Below, piece after piece: positions 1 to 9,065 of a stretch of 64,000 nucleotides of DNA (the first letter of the stretch is position 1; each line of letters starts with the position of its first letter). The stretch is from contig NZ_JBMPPC010000002.1 in assembly GCF_049340185.1 (NCBI RefSeq), positions 124,001 through 188,000 of the forward strand, given 5' to 3'. A program made the translations under genes and the position numbers. Below the pieces are notes generated by a model, which did not search any database, had not been told where the DNA came from, and saw only the letters and a list, made by a program, of their open reading frames with translations. The stretch is from Undibacterium sp049340185. Lineage in GTDB: Bacteria; Pseudomonadota; Gammaproteobacteria; Burkholderiales; Burkholderiaceae_D.

Positions 1-597
1 CTGGAAGCCATCGCGGTGTCATTCGGATTCAATCCTGAAGGCGGTACGAAGAATTTTGGTTTTAATACCCGAGCATCTCATTCGGAGTTACATAAATTTA
101 TTCGCCTATCTAAAGGCGTCAAATTTCCTCGGACCGGATTCTTCCTTCGCGCCGAAAGTTTCTTTAATCTTGCGACAGAAATCGAAAGATTAGATGCTGA
201 ACCAGGCGGGCCTCCAATAATTGATTACTACGGTGGCAAATCACTACATGAACAATCTCATGGGGAATCGTTTTGGGCTCTCCTGATGAATCGATTCGGC
301 GGACAAGGGTTCTACGTGCTTGACGAACCTGAAGCCGCGTTGTCCCCGCAACGTCAGCTCGCAACGCTTGCCAGAATTCATGAACTTGTCAATGACGACT
401 CTCAATTTATCATTGCAACTCATTCGCCGATTTTGATGGCGTATCCAAACGCGTATATCTATGGTTTTTCGGAACACGGCATTGAACGTCTTACCCTTGA
501 AGAAACGGAGCATTACCAGGTCATGCATGACTTCGTAATGAATCCGAAGCGAATGCTTGATGAACTTCTCGACTCGTCAAAACATGGCGACGGCTAA
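1..597 (+). CDS. AAA/ABC-type ATPase, C-terminal part (5' end outside window)
   Basis: The reading frame is open to base 1, so the start and the Walker A region lie upstream of the window. The visible part carries an ABC-like signature (QSHGES), a Walker B (FYVLDEPEAALS) and an H-loop (ATHSPIL). This is the pattern of stand-alone predicted ATPases of the COG3910 type. The protein ends soon after the ATPase core, with no TOPRIM nuclease domain, so it is not a GajA/OLD protein. The substrate is unknown. It lies 56 bp before the helicase gene and may be a host or island gene flanking the prophage. Confidence 0.75.
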   Translation: MEAIAVSFGFNPEGGTKNFGFNTRASHSELHKFIRLSKGVKFPRTGFFLRAESFFNLATEIERLDAEPGGPPIIDYYGGKSLHEQSHGESFWALLMNRFGGQGFYVLDEPEAALSPQRQLATLARIHELVNDDSQFIIATHSPILMAYPNAYIYGFSEHGIERLTLEETEHYQVMHDFVMNPKRMLDELLDSSKHGDG

Positions 598-653
598 GAT
601 AATTTCTGTCGGGGCATCCCAACAGCAAAGGAGCAATCGTTGAGGTACGCACG

Positions 654-3527
654 TTGACGGACAACACAAAATTATTTTCCCCCGGCTTCTTCGGCCGCTT
701 TTTCAATCGCTCGCCCAATTGGGAACTCCATCTTTCCGCTCCAACATCAACACTCGTTTTCGACGGGCAGAAAACAGCCATAGACCTGCAAGCGATATTG
801 TCGGCGCGAGTCGAAGATGGCTACGTCTGGAGCATGATCGCGATTGGCCCGTGGCGACTCGAAGGCCTGACAATAGACCGACGCGTTGAACTTGGCAAAA
901 CGGCTCAATATTTAGCCGAGCAGCTTCGCCGACAACAGGAGAACGAGGCTCGTCGAAAGGAGGCCGAAGAGCTGGCGCGCCTGAAACTGGAAGAAGAGGA
1001 GCGCCGCATCAAGGCCGAGATCGCGCGACTCCGCGCTGAATTCGAAAAACTCGTACCCTCGCTTGATCGCCTGTCTGCCGCCTACAACGAATTGCTGGGC
1101 CGGGGTTGGTATATACGGGAATATTTGCGGAATGACTTTCTCTCGAAATGCCAAGGTGATATTGAAGTCCTACCAGCCCTGGCGACGGTTCTCGATCACC
1201 CGCTCTTTCAACATGAAAAGAAGGCAGCAGCCCACGCTGCGCATCGCCGACTTGCACGCGCACTGACATCGCCCTTCGCTGGCATAAAAGATTACAACGA
1301 CCAGTTCATCAATGCCGAGAAAGTCCAGTGGGCGGATTTTTTCAAAAACGTGGAAAAATCGGAACTCACCGACGAGCAGCAGATTGCATCCATCGTTCAC
1401 GAGGACAGGAATCTGCTAGTCGCTGCAGCAGGTTCCGGAAAAAGCTCTACGCTTGTTGCCAAGGTCGGGTATGCGATCAAGAAAGGCTACATCAAGCCGG
1501 AACAAGTATTGGCACTGGCATTCAACAACGATGCTGCCAAAGAGCTCTCCGAGCGGCTCGACAAGCGCCTGAAGCTGCCGATCAAGGCGCAGACATTTCA
1601 CAGCTTGGGCAACGAAATCATCAAAAATACGCTTGGGCGAAGGTCTTTGCTTACGAATAACAGTAGTGAACTGCAGAAATTGCTCGACACACTGTTGATT
1701 GACAGTCCTGGCTACCGCACCCTGTTCTATTTGTATCATGCGGCGTTCTGCATCACTGAACCTGAGCAGGAGCATACTTCCGTCCAAGCATATGAGACCT
1801 ATATTCGACGTGTCGGTGAATTCGATAAGGATAGGAAAATCTGGGGGGTGCCGACGTTGCGCGGCGGAGTGGTACGCTCGTTCGAGGAATTGTCGATCGC
1901 GAACTGGCTACACGTACAAGGCATTGAATATCGCTATGAATCATTCTACCCACATGATGTAACGCATCTTGGGTGGACCAAATACGAACCCGATTTTTGC
2001 TACGTTCTGCCGGACGGGCGAACTATCTACCACGAGCACTTCGCACTCCGCCCTGACGGAACTTCGCCGTTTGGCCAATCGTATGTCGAAAGCGCAAAAC
2101 AGAAGCGCGCGCTCCACAAAAAATATGGAACGCTCTGTTTTGAAACCACCAGTGCCGGCTTCAAGAATGGTCGTATCTTCACCGACTTGCAGGCCGCACT
2201 TGATGCGCACGGCATCCCGTTTGCTCCGATGACGCATGAAGCAATCGCCGACACCCTCAAGGGAAATCCACTCAAGGAATTTACTAAATTAGCTGGCGCG
2301 CTCATTGCCCACGCCAAGGAGGGTGGGCTCACCGAGGAGTCGATACGCCAGCGAGCGCAGAAATTGCGAAACCAGTTGAGAACCCAAAGTTTTCTGGCGC
2401 TTTTTTTCCCGCTATGGGAGAAATACGAGGAATATCTCAAGCGCACGCGGAAAATCGATTTCGCCGATATGATTGGCGAAGCGGCGGCCTTGGCATCCAG
2501 GAAAGAATTTCCGTCGCCATATAAATTCATCCTGGTTGACGAGTTTCAGGACATTTCGCGAGGACGTGCCAATCTGGTTCGCGCGCTCCTCGACCTGCAT
2601 CCGGACTCTGTTCTTTTTGGTGTCGGTGATGACTGGCAATCAATTAATGGCTTTGCCGGGTCGGATCTCTCGATCATGCGTCAATTCGAAACCGAATTTG
2701 GACGCTCTGCAACGAATTACCTGAGCCTCACCTTCCGGAGCAATCAAGGTATCAGCAACGTCGCGGCGATGTTCGTTTCCGAAAATGGCACGCAAATAAA
2801 GAAATCGGTCAAATCCATCCAACCCAAAACAAAAGATGTGGTTCGGCTGACGGAATTCAACGGGCTCGACGACCAGCGAAAAAAAATCGCTTCGAAATTG
2901 GGAGAATTGGCTGAGAAAGCTTCCATTGAAAATCGTGTGATCTCCGTCATGTTACTGGGTCGCTATAAGTACACGACGACCGAGGCGATCACGGATGAGC
3001 AGGTAAAGGAATGGAATCTTACCTTTGCGGGGCGTCTCAAAATAATCCGCAAGGAGAAAAAGAAAGACGGAGAGATTGTCGACGCGGCTCTCGATACAGT
3101 TCACAGTTCCAAAGGCCTCGAATCCGATTTTGTACTGGTCCATAGCCTTCAGGCGCCGTTCCAGGGGTTTCCCTGCAACATTGAAGACGATCCATTGCTG
3201 ACATTGGTACTTCCAGACCGGGAACCATTCTCATACGCAGAAGATCGCCGGCTTTTCTATGTAGCGCTCACTCGCGCCAAGGAAGAAGTCACGCTATTCG
3301 TTTCGCGAGGTCAGGCATCTCCTTTTGCCATCGAGCTACTTGGGAAAAAATATCGGGGAATGGTGACATTCGAAGGCCTGCTCAATCCGCCGGAGATCTG
3401 TACGACATGCGGGCAAGGCTACTATGTTCCTCGACCTGGTAAGCGTGGACCATTTCTTGGATGTTCCTCTTTTCCGACAACTAAGTGCAACGGATCTAAA
3501 GATATGCCTCTGACGATGGTGGCGTAG
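654..3527 (+). CDS. UvrD/Rep-family superfamily 1 helicase, helicase IV-like
   Basis: The protein has 957 residues. An N-terminal region resembling helicase IV (HelD) includes a charged coiled coil at about residues 85-130. The helicase core follows: Walker A (AAAGSGKSS, near residue 258), DExx box (LVDEFQDIS, near 628), HSSKGLE, and motif VI (YVALTRAKEE). The C-terminus has a topoisomerase-type zinc finger with a CTTC pair. The TTG start at 654 is chosen because GAGG lies 7 bp upstream. Expected role: ATP-driven 3'-5' DNA unwinding in repair or recombination. It is much longer than GajB of Gabija, so a Gabija call is not supported. It is intact at its 3' end, beside the probable prophage border. 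Confidence 0.88.
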   Translation: MTDNTKLFSPGFFGRFFNRSPNWELHLSAPTSTLVFDGQKTAIDLQAILSARVEDGYVWSMIAIGPWRLEGLTIDRRVELGKTAQYLAEQLRRQQENEARRKEAEELARLKLEEEERRIKAEIARLRAEFEKLVPSLDRLSAAYNELLGRGWYIREYLRNDFLSKCQGDIEVLPALATVLDHPLFQHEKKAAAHAAHRRLARALTSPFAGIKDYNDQFINAEKVQWADFFKNVEKSELTDEQQIASIVHEDRNLLVAAAGSGKSSTLVAKVGYAIKKGYIKPEQVLALAFNNDAAKELSERLDKRLKLPIKAQTFHSLGNEIIKNTLGRRSLLTNNSSELQKLLDTLLIDSPGYRTLFYLYHAAFCITEPEQEHTSVQAYETYIRRVGEFDKDRKIWGVPTLRGGVVRSFEELSIANWLHVQGIEYRYESFYPHDVTHLGWTKYEPDFCYVLPDGRTIYHEHFALRPDGTSPFGQSYVESAKQKRALHKKYGTLCFETTSAGFKNGRIFTDLQAALDAHGIPFAPMTHEAIADTLKGNPLKEFTKLAGALIAHAKEGGLTEESIRQRAQKLRNQLRTQSFLALFFPLWEKYEEYLKRTRKIDFADMIGEAAALASRKEFPSPYKFILVDEFQDISRGRANLVRALLDLHPDSVLFGVGDDWQSINGFAGSDLSIMRQFETEFGRSATNYLSLTFRSNQGISNVAAMFVSENGTQIKKSVKSIQPKTKDVVRLTEFNGLDDQRKKIASKLGELAEKASIENRVISVMLLGRYKYTTTEAITDEQVKEWNLTFAGRLKIIRKEKKKDGEIVDAALDTVHSSKGLESDFVLVHSLQAPFQGFPCNIEDDPLLTLVLPDREPFSYAEDRRLFYVALTRAKEEVTLFVSRGQASPFAIELLGKKYRGMVTFEGLLNPPEICTTCGQGYYVPRPGKRGPFLGCSSFPTTKCNGSKDMPLTMVA

Positions 3528-3575
3528 TGAGCACGGCTCGCAATATTTGGCGAATGCGTGACTCGGGACAACATC

Positions 3576-4001
3576 CTACAACCGAAGCCGTTGCTCGTCC
3601 CACAGCGCCGGCGGGTCAACCGCCAGATCGAACAAAGTGATGTGATCCGGCAGAGCATCGTCGAGAATGGCATTGACGATGTCCGGCGCCAGCGTGGTCA
3701 GGTTGACCATCCGACTGACGTAGCTGTTATCAACACCTTCCTTTGCGGCGAGTTCCTTCAGCGACCTGACCTCGCCGGAATCCAGCATGGCGAGCCAACG
3801 ATGCCCGCGAGCAAGCGCAAGTTGCAGCGGCGTCGCGGCACAATCCCATGGTCGCGGCTTGGCCGTTTCACCACTGGGCAGCGTGACGAGCTTACGGCCA
3901 CTACGGCGCTTGATGCGGATCGGGACCGAGATCGTGAGTCGGCCGGAGCTATCCGGGATCACCTCGGGAGCGCCAGTCTGGTCGATGCGAGTTTCGCTCA
4001 T
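3576..4001 (-). CDS. Recombinase-associated small HTH protein
   Basis: The 141-residue protein starts 4 bp inside the end of the upstream recombinase gene, so the two are translationally coupled. Residues about 80-105 (SLKELAAKEGVDNSYVSRMV) read as a helix-turn-helix. The N-terminal half is basic, with an IKRRSGRK patch. Small proteins of this kind often travel with this recombinase and DUF2924 pair. A role as accessory DNA-binding or directionality factor is inference. It is the last gene before the left flank, so an attachment site may lie in the 48 bp downstream. Confidence 0.6.
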   Translation of the reverse strand: MSETRIDQTGAPEVIPDSSGRLTISVPIRIKRRSGRKLVTLPSGETAKPRPWDCAATPLQLALARGHRWLAMLDSGEVRSLKELAAKEGVDNSYVSRMVNLTTLAPDIVNAILDDALPDHITLFDLAVDPPALWDEQRLRL

Positions 4002-5353
4002 ACCATTTCCTCCTCAACCGGCTCGGTTGCTTCCGGGTGTAATTCCAGCGCCAGGCGCTCGATGCCGTTCGCATGCAGTCTGAGTTCGATGTCATCCGGC
4101 GAAACCACCACCTTTTCCACCAGCAGCCGCACGATGCGAATCTGCTCGGCTGGAAATAGCTGATCCCAGATCTGGTCGAGCCGCGTCATCGCCACTGTGA
4201 TCAGCGCCTCGTCAAGCGTGGCATCCAGTTCGACGGCCCGGGCGACAACGTCCCCCAGCAGGCTTGGCGAGCGCAGCGTCGCACGCAACTGATCTAGCAC
4301 CGCCGACTCCAGTTCGGCTGCCGGCAGGCGCGGCAAACCCGATGCTCCCGCATGTTCTTTCGCGTCCCGCTGCGGAATGTAGTAACGGTACCGGCGTCCG
4401 GTTTTCTTTGTCGTATGCCATGGAGACAATGCGCGCCCGTCATTGCCGAATACGATGCCCTTGAGCAGGAATGGCACCGTCGCCCGAGTCGCATTGGCAC
4501 GCACATGGCTATTGCTGGCCAGAATCGACTGCACATCGTCCCATGTCTTGCGGTCGACGATTGGAGGGTGCTCCGCCTGATACCACTGTTCCTTGTGCCG
4601 CAGCTCGCCGAGATAGGTGCGGTTGCCGAGCAGTTTGTAGATCAAACTCTTGTCGATAGGCTTGCCCTCGCGCACCTTGCCCTCCTGCGTGACCCAGGCT
4701 TTAGAGGTCACTCCATCGAGACGCAATTCCTTTACCAGCAACGTCGACGACCCCAGTTCGACGAATCGCTTGAAAATATGCCGGATGATTTTGGCTTCGC
4801 GCTCGTTGGCCACGAGCCTTCGGTTCTCGACGTCGTACCCGAGCGGCGGCACGCCACCCATCCACATTCCCTTGCGCTTGCTGGCGGCAATCTTGTCCCG
4901 GATGCGCTCGCCGGTGACTTCGCGTTCGAACTGTGCAAATGACAGAAGGACGTTGAGCATCAGCCGCCCCATCGACGTCGTGGTATTGAATTGCTGGGTT
5001 ACCGAAACGAACGACACACCCTGCCGATCGAACACCTCGATCATCTTGGAGAAATCGGCAAGACTGCGCGTCAGGCGGTCGATTTTGTAGACAACCACGA
5101 TATCGACCTTCCCGGCCTCGATATCCATCATCAGACGCCTCAGCCCAGGCCGCTCCATGTTGCCGCCGGAAAAAGCGGGATCGTCGTAGTCGTCGGCGAC
5201 CGCAATCCACCCCTCGGCGCGCTGGCTGGCGATATACGCATGGCCGGCATCGCGCTGAGCGTCGATCGAGTTGTATTCCTGATCCAGCCCTTCCTCGCTG
5301 GACTTTCGCGTATAGACGGCGCAACGCAGGCGACGCTTGAGTATTTCGCTCAT
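3998..5353 (-). CDS. Serine recombinase (probable prophage integrase)
   Basis: The 451-residue protein begins with a resolvase/invertase catalytic domain. The nucleophile serine lies in YTRKSSEEG, and the conserved arginine motif is YKIDRLTRS. The central Recombinase domain includes the PPLGY and GNRTYLGE regions, followed by a zinc-ribbon-like and C-terminal DNA-binding part. Such enzymes cut and rejoin DNA through a phosphoserine link and integrate phages at att sites. It overlaps the genes on both sides by 4 bp. A second, different serine recombinase sits at the right edge of the window, so assigning this one as the phage integrase rests on its position next to the phage early genes. Confidence 0.88.
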   Translation of the reverse strand: MSEILKRRLRCAVYTRKSSEEGLDQEYNSIDAQRDAGHAYIASQRAEGWIAVADDYDDPAFSGGNMERPGLRRLMMDIEAGKVDIVVVYKIDRLTRSLADFSKMIEVFDRQGVSFVSVTQQFNTTTSMGRLMLNVLLSFAQFEREVTGERIRDKIAASKRKGMWMGGVPPLGYDVENRRLVANEREAKIIRHIFKRFVELGSSTLLVKELRLDGVTSKAWVTQEGKVREGKPIDKSLIYKLLGNRTYLGELRHKEQWYQAEHPPIVDRKTWDDVQSILASNSHVRANATRATVPFLLKGIVFGNDGRALSPWHTTKKTGRRYRYYIPQRDAKEHAGASGLPRLPAAELESAVLDQLRATLRSPSLLGDVVARAVELDATLDEALITVAMTRLDQIWDQLFPAEQIRIVRLLVEKVVVSPDDIELRLHANGIERLALELHPEATEPVEEEMV

Positions 5354-5838
5354 TTTGCCGCTCCCTTCTTCGGCTTGGACGGCGTCTTGAGCCCGAAGAA
5401 CAGCGGGCCGGACCAGCGGGTGCCGGTGATTTCCCGTGCGATCACGGACAGGCTCGGGTAGAGACGCCCTTCAAATTCGTATTGATCATCGGCGGTTACC
5501 GTGACCCGATATTCGATCTTCTGGTATTCGCGGGTGAGGACGGTGCCAGCCACAGGCCGGTAATCGCGGTCGCGCTTCTTGAGTTTGCCCGTTTCGACCA
5601 GCGCGGCGATTCGCCGGCGGTTGCGCTCCAGCAGTGCGCCATTGCTTTTGCGGCACTCGTTCTCCTGCAGCTTGTAGGCAATGCGCCGCTCCAGGAACTG
5701 CCGGTTGTGGGTGGGCGTCTCGGCCGCAAACAGGCGGCGCCAGAGCGACTTGATCTCAATCATGGGCAGTGCGGACAAGCTGGAAATCTGCGCGACCAGC
5801 GTGGGCGGCATGGTAGGAATAGTTGGTGGCACTTTCAT
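5350..5838 (-). CDS. DUF2924 family protein
   Basis: The 162-residue protein matches the DUF2924 pattern: an N-terminal SLWRRLFAAETPTHNR segment, then RRIAYKLQE, and a C-terminal beta region with YEFEGRLYPSLSVIAREITG followed by W-GPLFFGL. Proteins of this family are regularly encoded upstream of serine recombinases in proteobacterial prophages and islands, and their biochemical function is unknown. It overlaps the recombinase gene by 4 bp and the upstream small gene by 4 bp. It may assist integration, which is inference. Confidence 0.82.
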   Translation of the reverse strand: MKVPPTIPTMPPTLVAQISSLSALPMIEIKSLWRRLFAAETPTHNRQFLERRIAYKLQENECRKSNGALLERNRRRIAALVETGKLKKRDRDYRPVAGTVLTREYQKIEYRVTVTADDQYEFEGRLYPSLSVIAREITGTRWSGPLFFGLKTPSKPKKGAAK

Positions 5839-6050
5839 TTGAACTCCGGTTTTCTGGTTGACGGGTTGTCATGAACGCTCTGGTCACCAGAAAAGCCAAG
5901 TACAAAATCGCTCTCTGCGCCATGCCTTGCGGACTTCGCGAGATTAGTGTTTCGTAAGCGGACAATCCCGCGCGCCAGGTAGTGGGCGACTTCGCTGCAT
6001 CGCTGTTCGGCGGTCATTCTGGACGGTGGCGTCTGGTTGACGTCTTTCAT
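5835..6050 (-). CDS. Small protein of the recombinase operon
   Basis: This 71-residue protein is the first gene of the four-gene minus-strand operon and overlaps DUF2924 by 4 bp. The N-terminal half has a plausible helical stretch (MTAEQRCSEVAHYLARGIVRL). The C-terminal half is rich in polar residues and shows no domain I recognise. The position suggests a role in integration control or simply co-inheritance with the recombinase. No function can be assigned. Confidence 0.6.
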   Translation of the reverse strand: MKDVNQTPPSRMTAEQRCSEVAHYLARGIVRLRNTNLAKSARHGAESDFVLGFSGDQSVHDNPSTRKPEFK

Positions 6051-6418
6051 TGGTTAGCCCTTTATCATTTCAAACTGGTGTGATCCACGATTATCCGAAT
6101 CTGCCCGTCCTCGCGTAATCCCGGAATTGCGTAGCCATTAGGGTGAAATCGAAAAATTGCGGGATCTCCGCCACGACAGTCCAACTCTTGACGAAAACGC
6201 CGACGCCGCCAGCAACCAGGCATGCGTTGAAATATTTACTACTTTTGTACGATTGCTTTCTTGAAATATTACTCACAGACCCTCATTTGTTCGTGTTTTC
6301 ATAAAAAACCTGAAAAACGCAGTTCAGCCAAGCTCAACGGACGGCATCCAAGGCGGCTTTTGGCCACGGATTACCCATGCATGCTTTTCTGATAACAACA
6401 TTCAACAAACGGAGCAAC
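6051..6418. other. Divergent intergenic region between integration and early modules
   Basis: This AT-richer region separates the minus-strand integration operon from the plus-strand early gene, so promoters for both should lie here. I see no convincing sigma-70 pair and no clear operator. A 61-codon minus-strand frame at 6091-6276 starts with GTG after GAGGG. Its predicted product is hydrophobic and unlike any family I know, and I consider it doubtful. In most temperate phages the repressor would lie near here, but none is visible. Confidence 0.5.
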
Positions 6419-8614
6419 ATGGCAAGAACATTTAAAGGAATCCCATCACTGCACCGACTGCTGGAGTCAGCGCCCGTCGAAACCATCAAAACGCTCGTGC
6501 TTAACGTCGACGAAGCACAACATGCCGCCTGCTTCGCCGATGTGCCATGGCCGGCAGACGATGCCGACGATGCGCAGATCGACGCGACCCGGCATGCCGC
6601 ACTCGAGGTGGCACTCGGATTAAAACCAGAAACGGCGATCCCGCTGGAGCAGCACGCGCTGCGGATCCTCACGCTGTCGGAGGGGCGAGGGAGCGAGGCG
6701 ATTGGCAAGGTGTCGGGCCGGATTTTCGATACCGACAAACTTGCCGCGTTCAACACGCAGCGCGATGGCTATGGCCGGGCCGGCTGGTTGTACCTCAATG
6801 AGGAAACGCTGTTCGACGAAGCGGAAAATCTGTTCTACGCGGATCACTACCGCAACCTGGGCAAGATGTATGAAGCCTTCGAGGTCGATACCAGTGGCGG
6901 CATCGAATTCGAGTGGAATGCCACCACCAAGGCGGCACTCGAGCAAAAGCTGCAGGAAGAGCTCGATCTTGCCGAGCCCTGCAAGATCGACCACATCCGC
7001 GTAACCAATACGCGCGACGACGGCACCGAATACGAGTCGCACCTCCTCATCGTTCGACATGCCGGACCGCTGTCGAGTGTCGCCGCACTGAAAGACGGAC
7101 GCAAAAAGCCGCTCTACTACCGCCCGGCGATCGAGGCGACACTGATGTATTGCCCGCAGGATGGCGTGGTCGAGGTGTTCGCGGAAAGCGCTGGCGTCAG
7201 GCCGGTGGTTGCGTCGGCGTTTGCGGTAGTCGGACTGAAGCATGATCTCTCGGACAAGCCGCTTACCCTCAAGCAGTACAATCTCGCGCGCTTCCTGGAT
7301 TCGCTCAAGCTCGACGTGCCCAGCATTCCGGGATTTGACATTGAGTTCGTGACGATCGTGGAGGCCGAAGCCAGGCCCCAGAATCTCAGGCATCGTGCCT
7401 CGCTCAAGGTTTCGCCGGGTGACGACATCGAAACCGTCGCTGGCGAACTGTTCGGACCGGATAACATCTTCCGGCGCGCCGCCGTCATCAGCAAGGTGGT
7501 GATTGCCGTGCGCTATTCGATGGACGGCGAAGGCAAAACCAAAACACTGAACATCACGCTCAGCGATCCCAACCGCTGCAACCTGCGCAGCAACCGGGAT
7601 CCAAGGCAGCGGGATTTCGGATTCGCGCTGCTGGCACATTGGGGAATCCTGCAGACGGTGCGGCAACTGGACGCCGCTGAAGAAAACACGATCTTCCCAG
7701 CATTACTTGCCCTTTATGATCAACGGGAAGGCCAGATTTCCCGCAAGTATCTTCACACACGCGGCATCCCTGTCGATACGCTGCTTGACGGCGGGTTCCT
7801 GGTGCGCCGCGGTCGCCACAATTCCATCGATATCGATCTGGACGACGGTCAGGTGCAGATGGTGCCCGTCTCGCCCTCATCGACGCCGGGTCACGTCAGA
7901 TACGATTGTCCGCAGGCCGGGCTACCGATTGAAATTCCCGGCCTGATGCTGGAATATTTCGAGATCAAGCGCGACTGGATCGAGGAGCGGGTTGTCAATG
8001 GTCTTCGCGCTTCGCTCAAGCCGGTCGGGCAGCCGTTGCACGATGACGGACTGATCTATCTCGGGGAACTGGATTTGGATTCCGAGAGAGTGCCCGGCTA
8101 CCTCGCCCGGCAATTGCACGATGGACGCGTGGTGAGCAGCTACGACACCCAGCTGCGCGCCAGGCATGACGCCGGTACCGGCATCGTTCTTTCCGCCGGC
8201 AATACGCATCCGTCGTTCCTCGGCATCAATGTGGTTGTGCCGCTCCCATCGATGCTCGCCACCAATGCCGCCGCAATTACCGTCGACATTGCCCGTCTCA
8301 AGAGCGTCTACATTCAGAACAAGACCTTGGCACGCGGCGGACTGACCGTCGATTTTGCGGTCGACGGCAATCGCACGGCCACACTGTTCATTCCCGGCAA
8401 GCCCGCCCTGACCATCGTCGGCGAGAAGCAGATCAAGATCATCCAGCGTCTTGTCGACGCCTATCGCTCTGGCAATCCTGCGGTGGCCACCAAGGATCTG
8501 ATGGATGGATCCGGTTCGCAAAGCCCCAGCCAGGCATTCCGTAACTGGGATTCCATCGTCGATACCTACATCGGCACTGCCGGCAAGCGCGGCGCGTGGA
8601 TGCTGCTGGTCTGA
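6419..8614 (+). CDS. Large phage early protein of unknown function
   Basis: The ATG at 6419 is preferred to the in-frame ATG at 6377 because GGAG lies at 6411-6414. The product is about 731 residues and acidic, with no signal peptide or membrane segment. I see no Walker, nuclease or HTH motif that I trust. The gene is isolated: divergent from the integration operon and closed by a strong terminator 30 bp after its stop. The codon use matches the phage backbone. Its position suggests an early gene for host takeover, recombination or counter-defence, but nothing in the sequence decides this. Confidence 0.7.
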   Translation: MARTFKGIPSLHRLLESAPVETIKTLVLNVDEAQHAACFADVPWPADDADDAQIDATRHAALEVALGLKPETAIPLEQHALRILTLSEGRGSEAIGKVSGRIFDTDKLAAFNTQRDGYGRAGWLYLNEETLFDEAENLFYADHYRNLGKMYEAFEVDTSGGIEFEWNATTKAALEQKLQEELDLAEPCKIDHIRVTNTRDDGTEYESHLLIVRHAGPLSSVAALKDGRKKPLYYRPAIEATLMYCPQDGVVEVFAESAGVRPVVASAFAVVGLKHDLSDKPLTLKQYNLARFLDSLKLDVPSIPGFDIEFVTIVEAEARPQNLRHRASLKVSPGDDIETVAGELFGPDNIFRRAAVISKVVIAVRYSMDGEGKTKTLNITLSDPNRCNLRSNRDPRQRDFGFALLAHWGILQTVRQLDAAEENTIFPALLALYDQREGQISRKYLHTRGIPVDTLLDGGFLVRRGRHNSIDIDLDDGQVQMVPVSPSSTPGHVRYDCPQAGLPIEIPGLMLEYFEIKRDWIEERVVNGLRASLKPVGQPLHDDGLIYLGELDLDSERVPGYLARQLHDGRVVSSYDTQLRARHDAGTGIVLSAGNTHPSFLGINVVVPLPSMLATNAAAITVDIARLKSVYIQNKTLARGGLTVDFAVDGNRTATLFIPGKPALTIVGEKQIKIIQRLVDAYRSGNPAVATKDLMDGSGSQSPSQAFRNWDSIVDTYIGTAGKRGAWMLLV

Positions 8615-8618
8615 CCAG

Positions 8619-8728
8619 CGTCTCATCAGCGTTTAACCTCCCCAACGGGCCGCCACAGTGCGGCCCGTTTCCTTTTGCGGGTTCGCCCCGTCTCACGAGC
8701 GTCTAAGTTTTCGGTATAGAGCGTCTCA
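8619..8728. repeat. Short direct repeats CGTCTCA before the replication operon
   Basis: The heptamer CGTCTCA occurs at 8619-8625, 8689-8695 and 8722-8728, with a near copy (CGTCTAA) at 8700-8706. The last copies share the context GAGCGTCT. They lie between the terminator of the preceding gene and the first gene of the replication operon, where an operator would be expected. Regulatory function is inference. Confidence 0.35.
8644..8677 (+). terminator. Rho-independent terminator after the large early gene
   Basis: A perfect 10-bp stem (AACGGGCCGC with GCGGCCCGTT) closes a 6-nt loop and is followed by TCCTTTT. It separates the large early gene from the replication operon. Confidence 0.8.
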
Positions 8729-8780
8729 ATTCATATCCGGAGGATTCGGGTTTCCTTAAACACACTTAGGAATACCCAAG

Positions 8781-9065
8781 ATGCACATATCTTCCTCACC
8801 TACCCGGCAAGGCACCGCAGCAGCGGTCTCCGTTTCGCCGGAATCAATTTCTGCCCCCAAGACCCGCCTCGCGCAGCTCGACCTGTCAGAACGCTGGGGC
8901 ATTTCGCCAAAAACCCTGGAACGCTGGCGCGTGCTCGGCATTGGTCCGTGCTTCCTGAAGCTGGGAGGCAAGGTCGTCTACCGGCTCGAAGATGTCGAGG
9001 CGTATGAACGGCATTCCCTGCGCCAAAGCACTTCCGAAGCGGCTCACGCCGGAGGTGCAGCATGA
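8781..9065 (+). CDS. MerR/AlpA-like helix-turn-helix DNA-binding protein
   Basis: The 94-residue protein has an HTH_17-type domain at about residues 35-75. It includes DLSERWGISPKTLERWRVLG and the wing KVVYRLEDVEAYE, as in phage excisionase and AlpA-like regulators. It is the first gene of the replication operon and overlaps the next gene by 4 bp. The likely role is transcription control or excision. The N-terminal 30 residues are low complexity and not conserved-looking. A weak AGGA precedes the start. Confidence 0.72.
   Translation: MHISSSPTRQGTAAAVSVSPESISAPKTRLAQLDLSERWGISPKTLERWRVLGIGPCFLKLGGKVVYRLEDVEAYERHSLRQSTSEAAHAGGAA

Noticed and set aside
1..3527. Possible Gabija-type pair (ATPase plus UvrD helicase)
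   Set aside because: The ATPase ends without a TOPRIM domain, and the helicase is a 957-residue helicase IV-like protein with a zinc finger, much larger than GajB.
3528..3575. attL core for the left integrase
   Set aside because: The place is right, but I could not find a matching repeat at any gap on the right side by eye, so no att site is claimed.
6091..6276. 61-codon minus-strand frame between integration and early modules
   Set aside because: It has a fair GAGGG before a GTG, but no family, and its position suits regulatory DNA. Kept only as a note in the intergenic entry.
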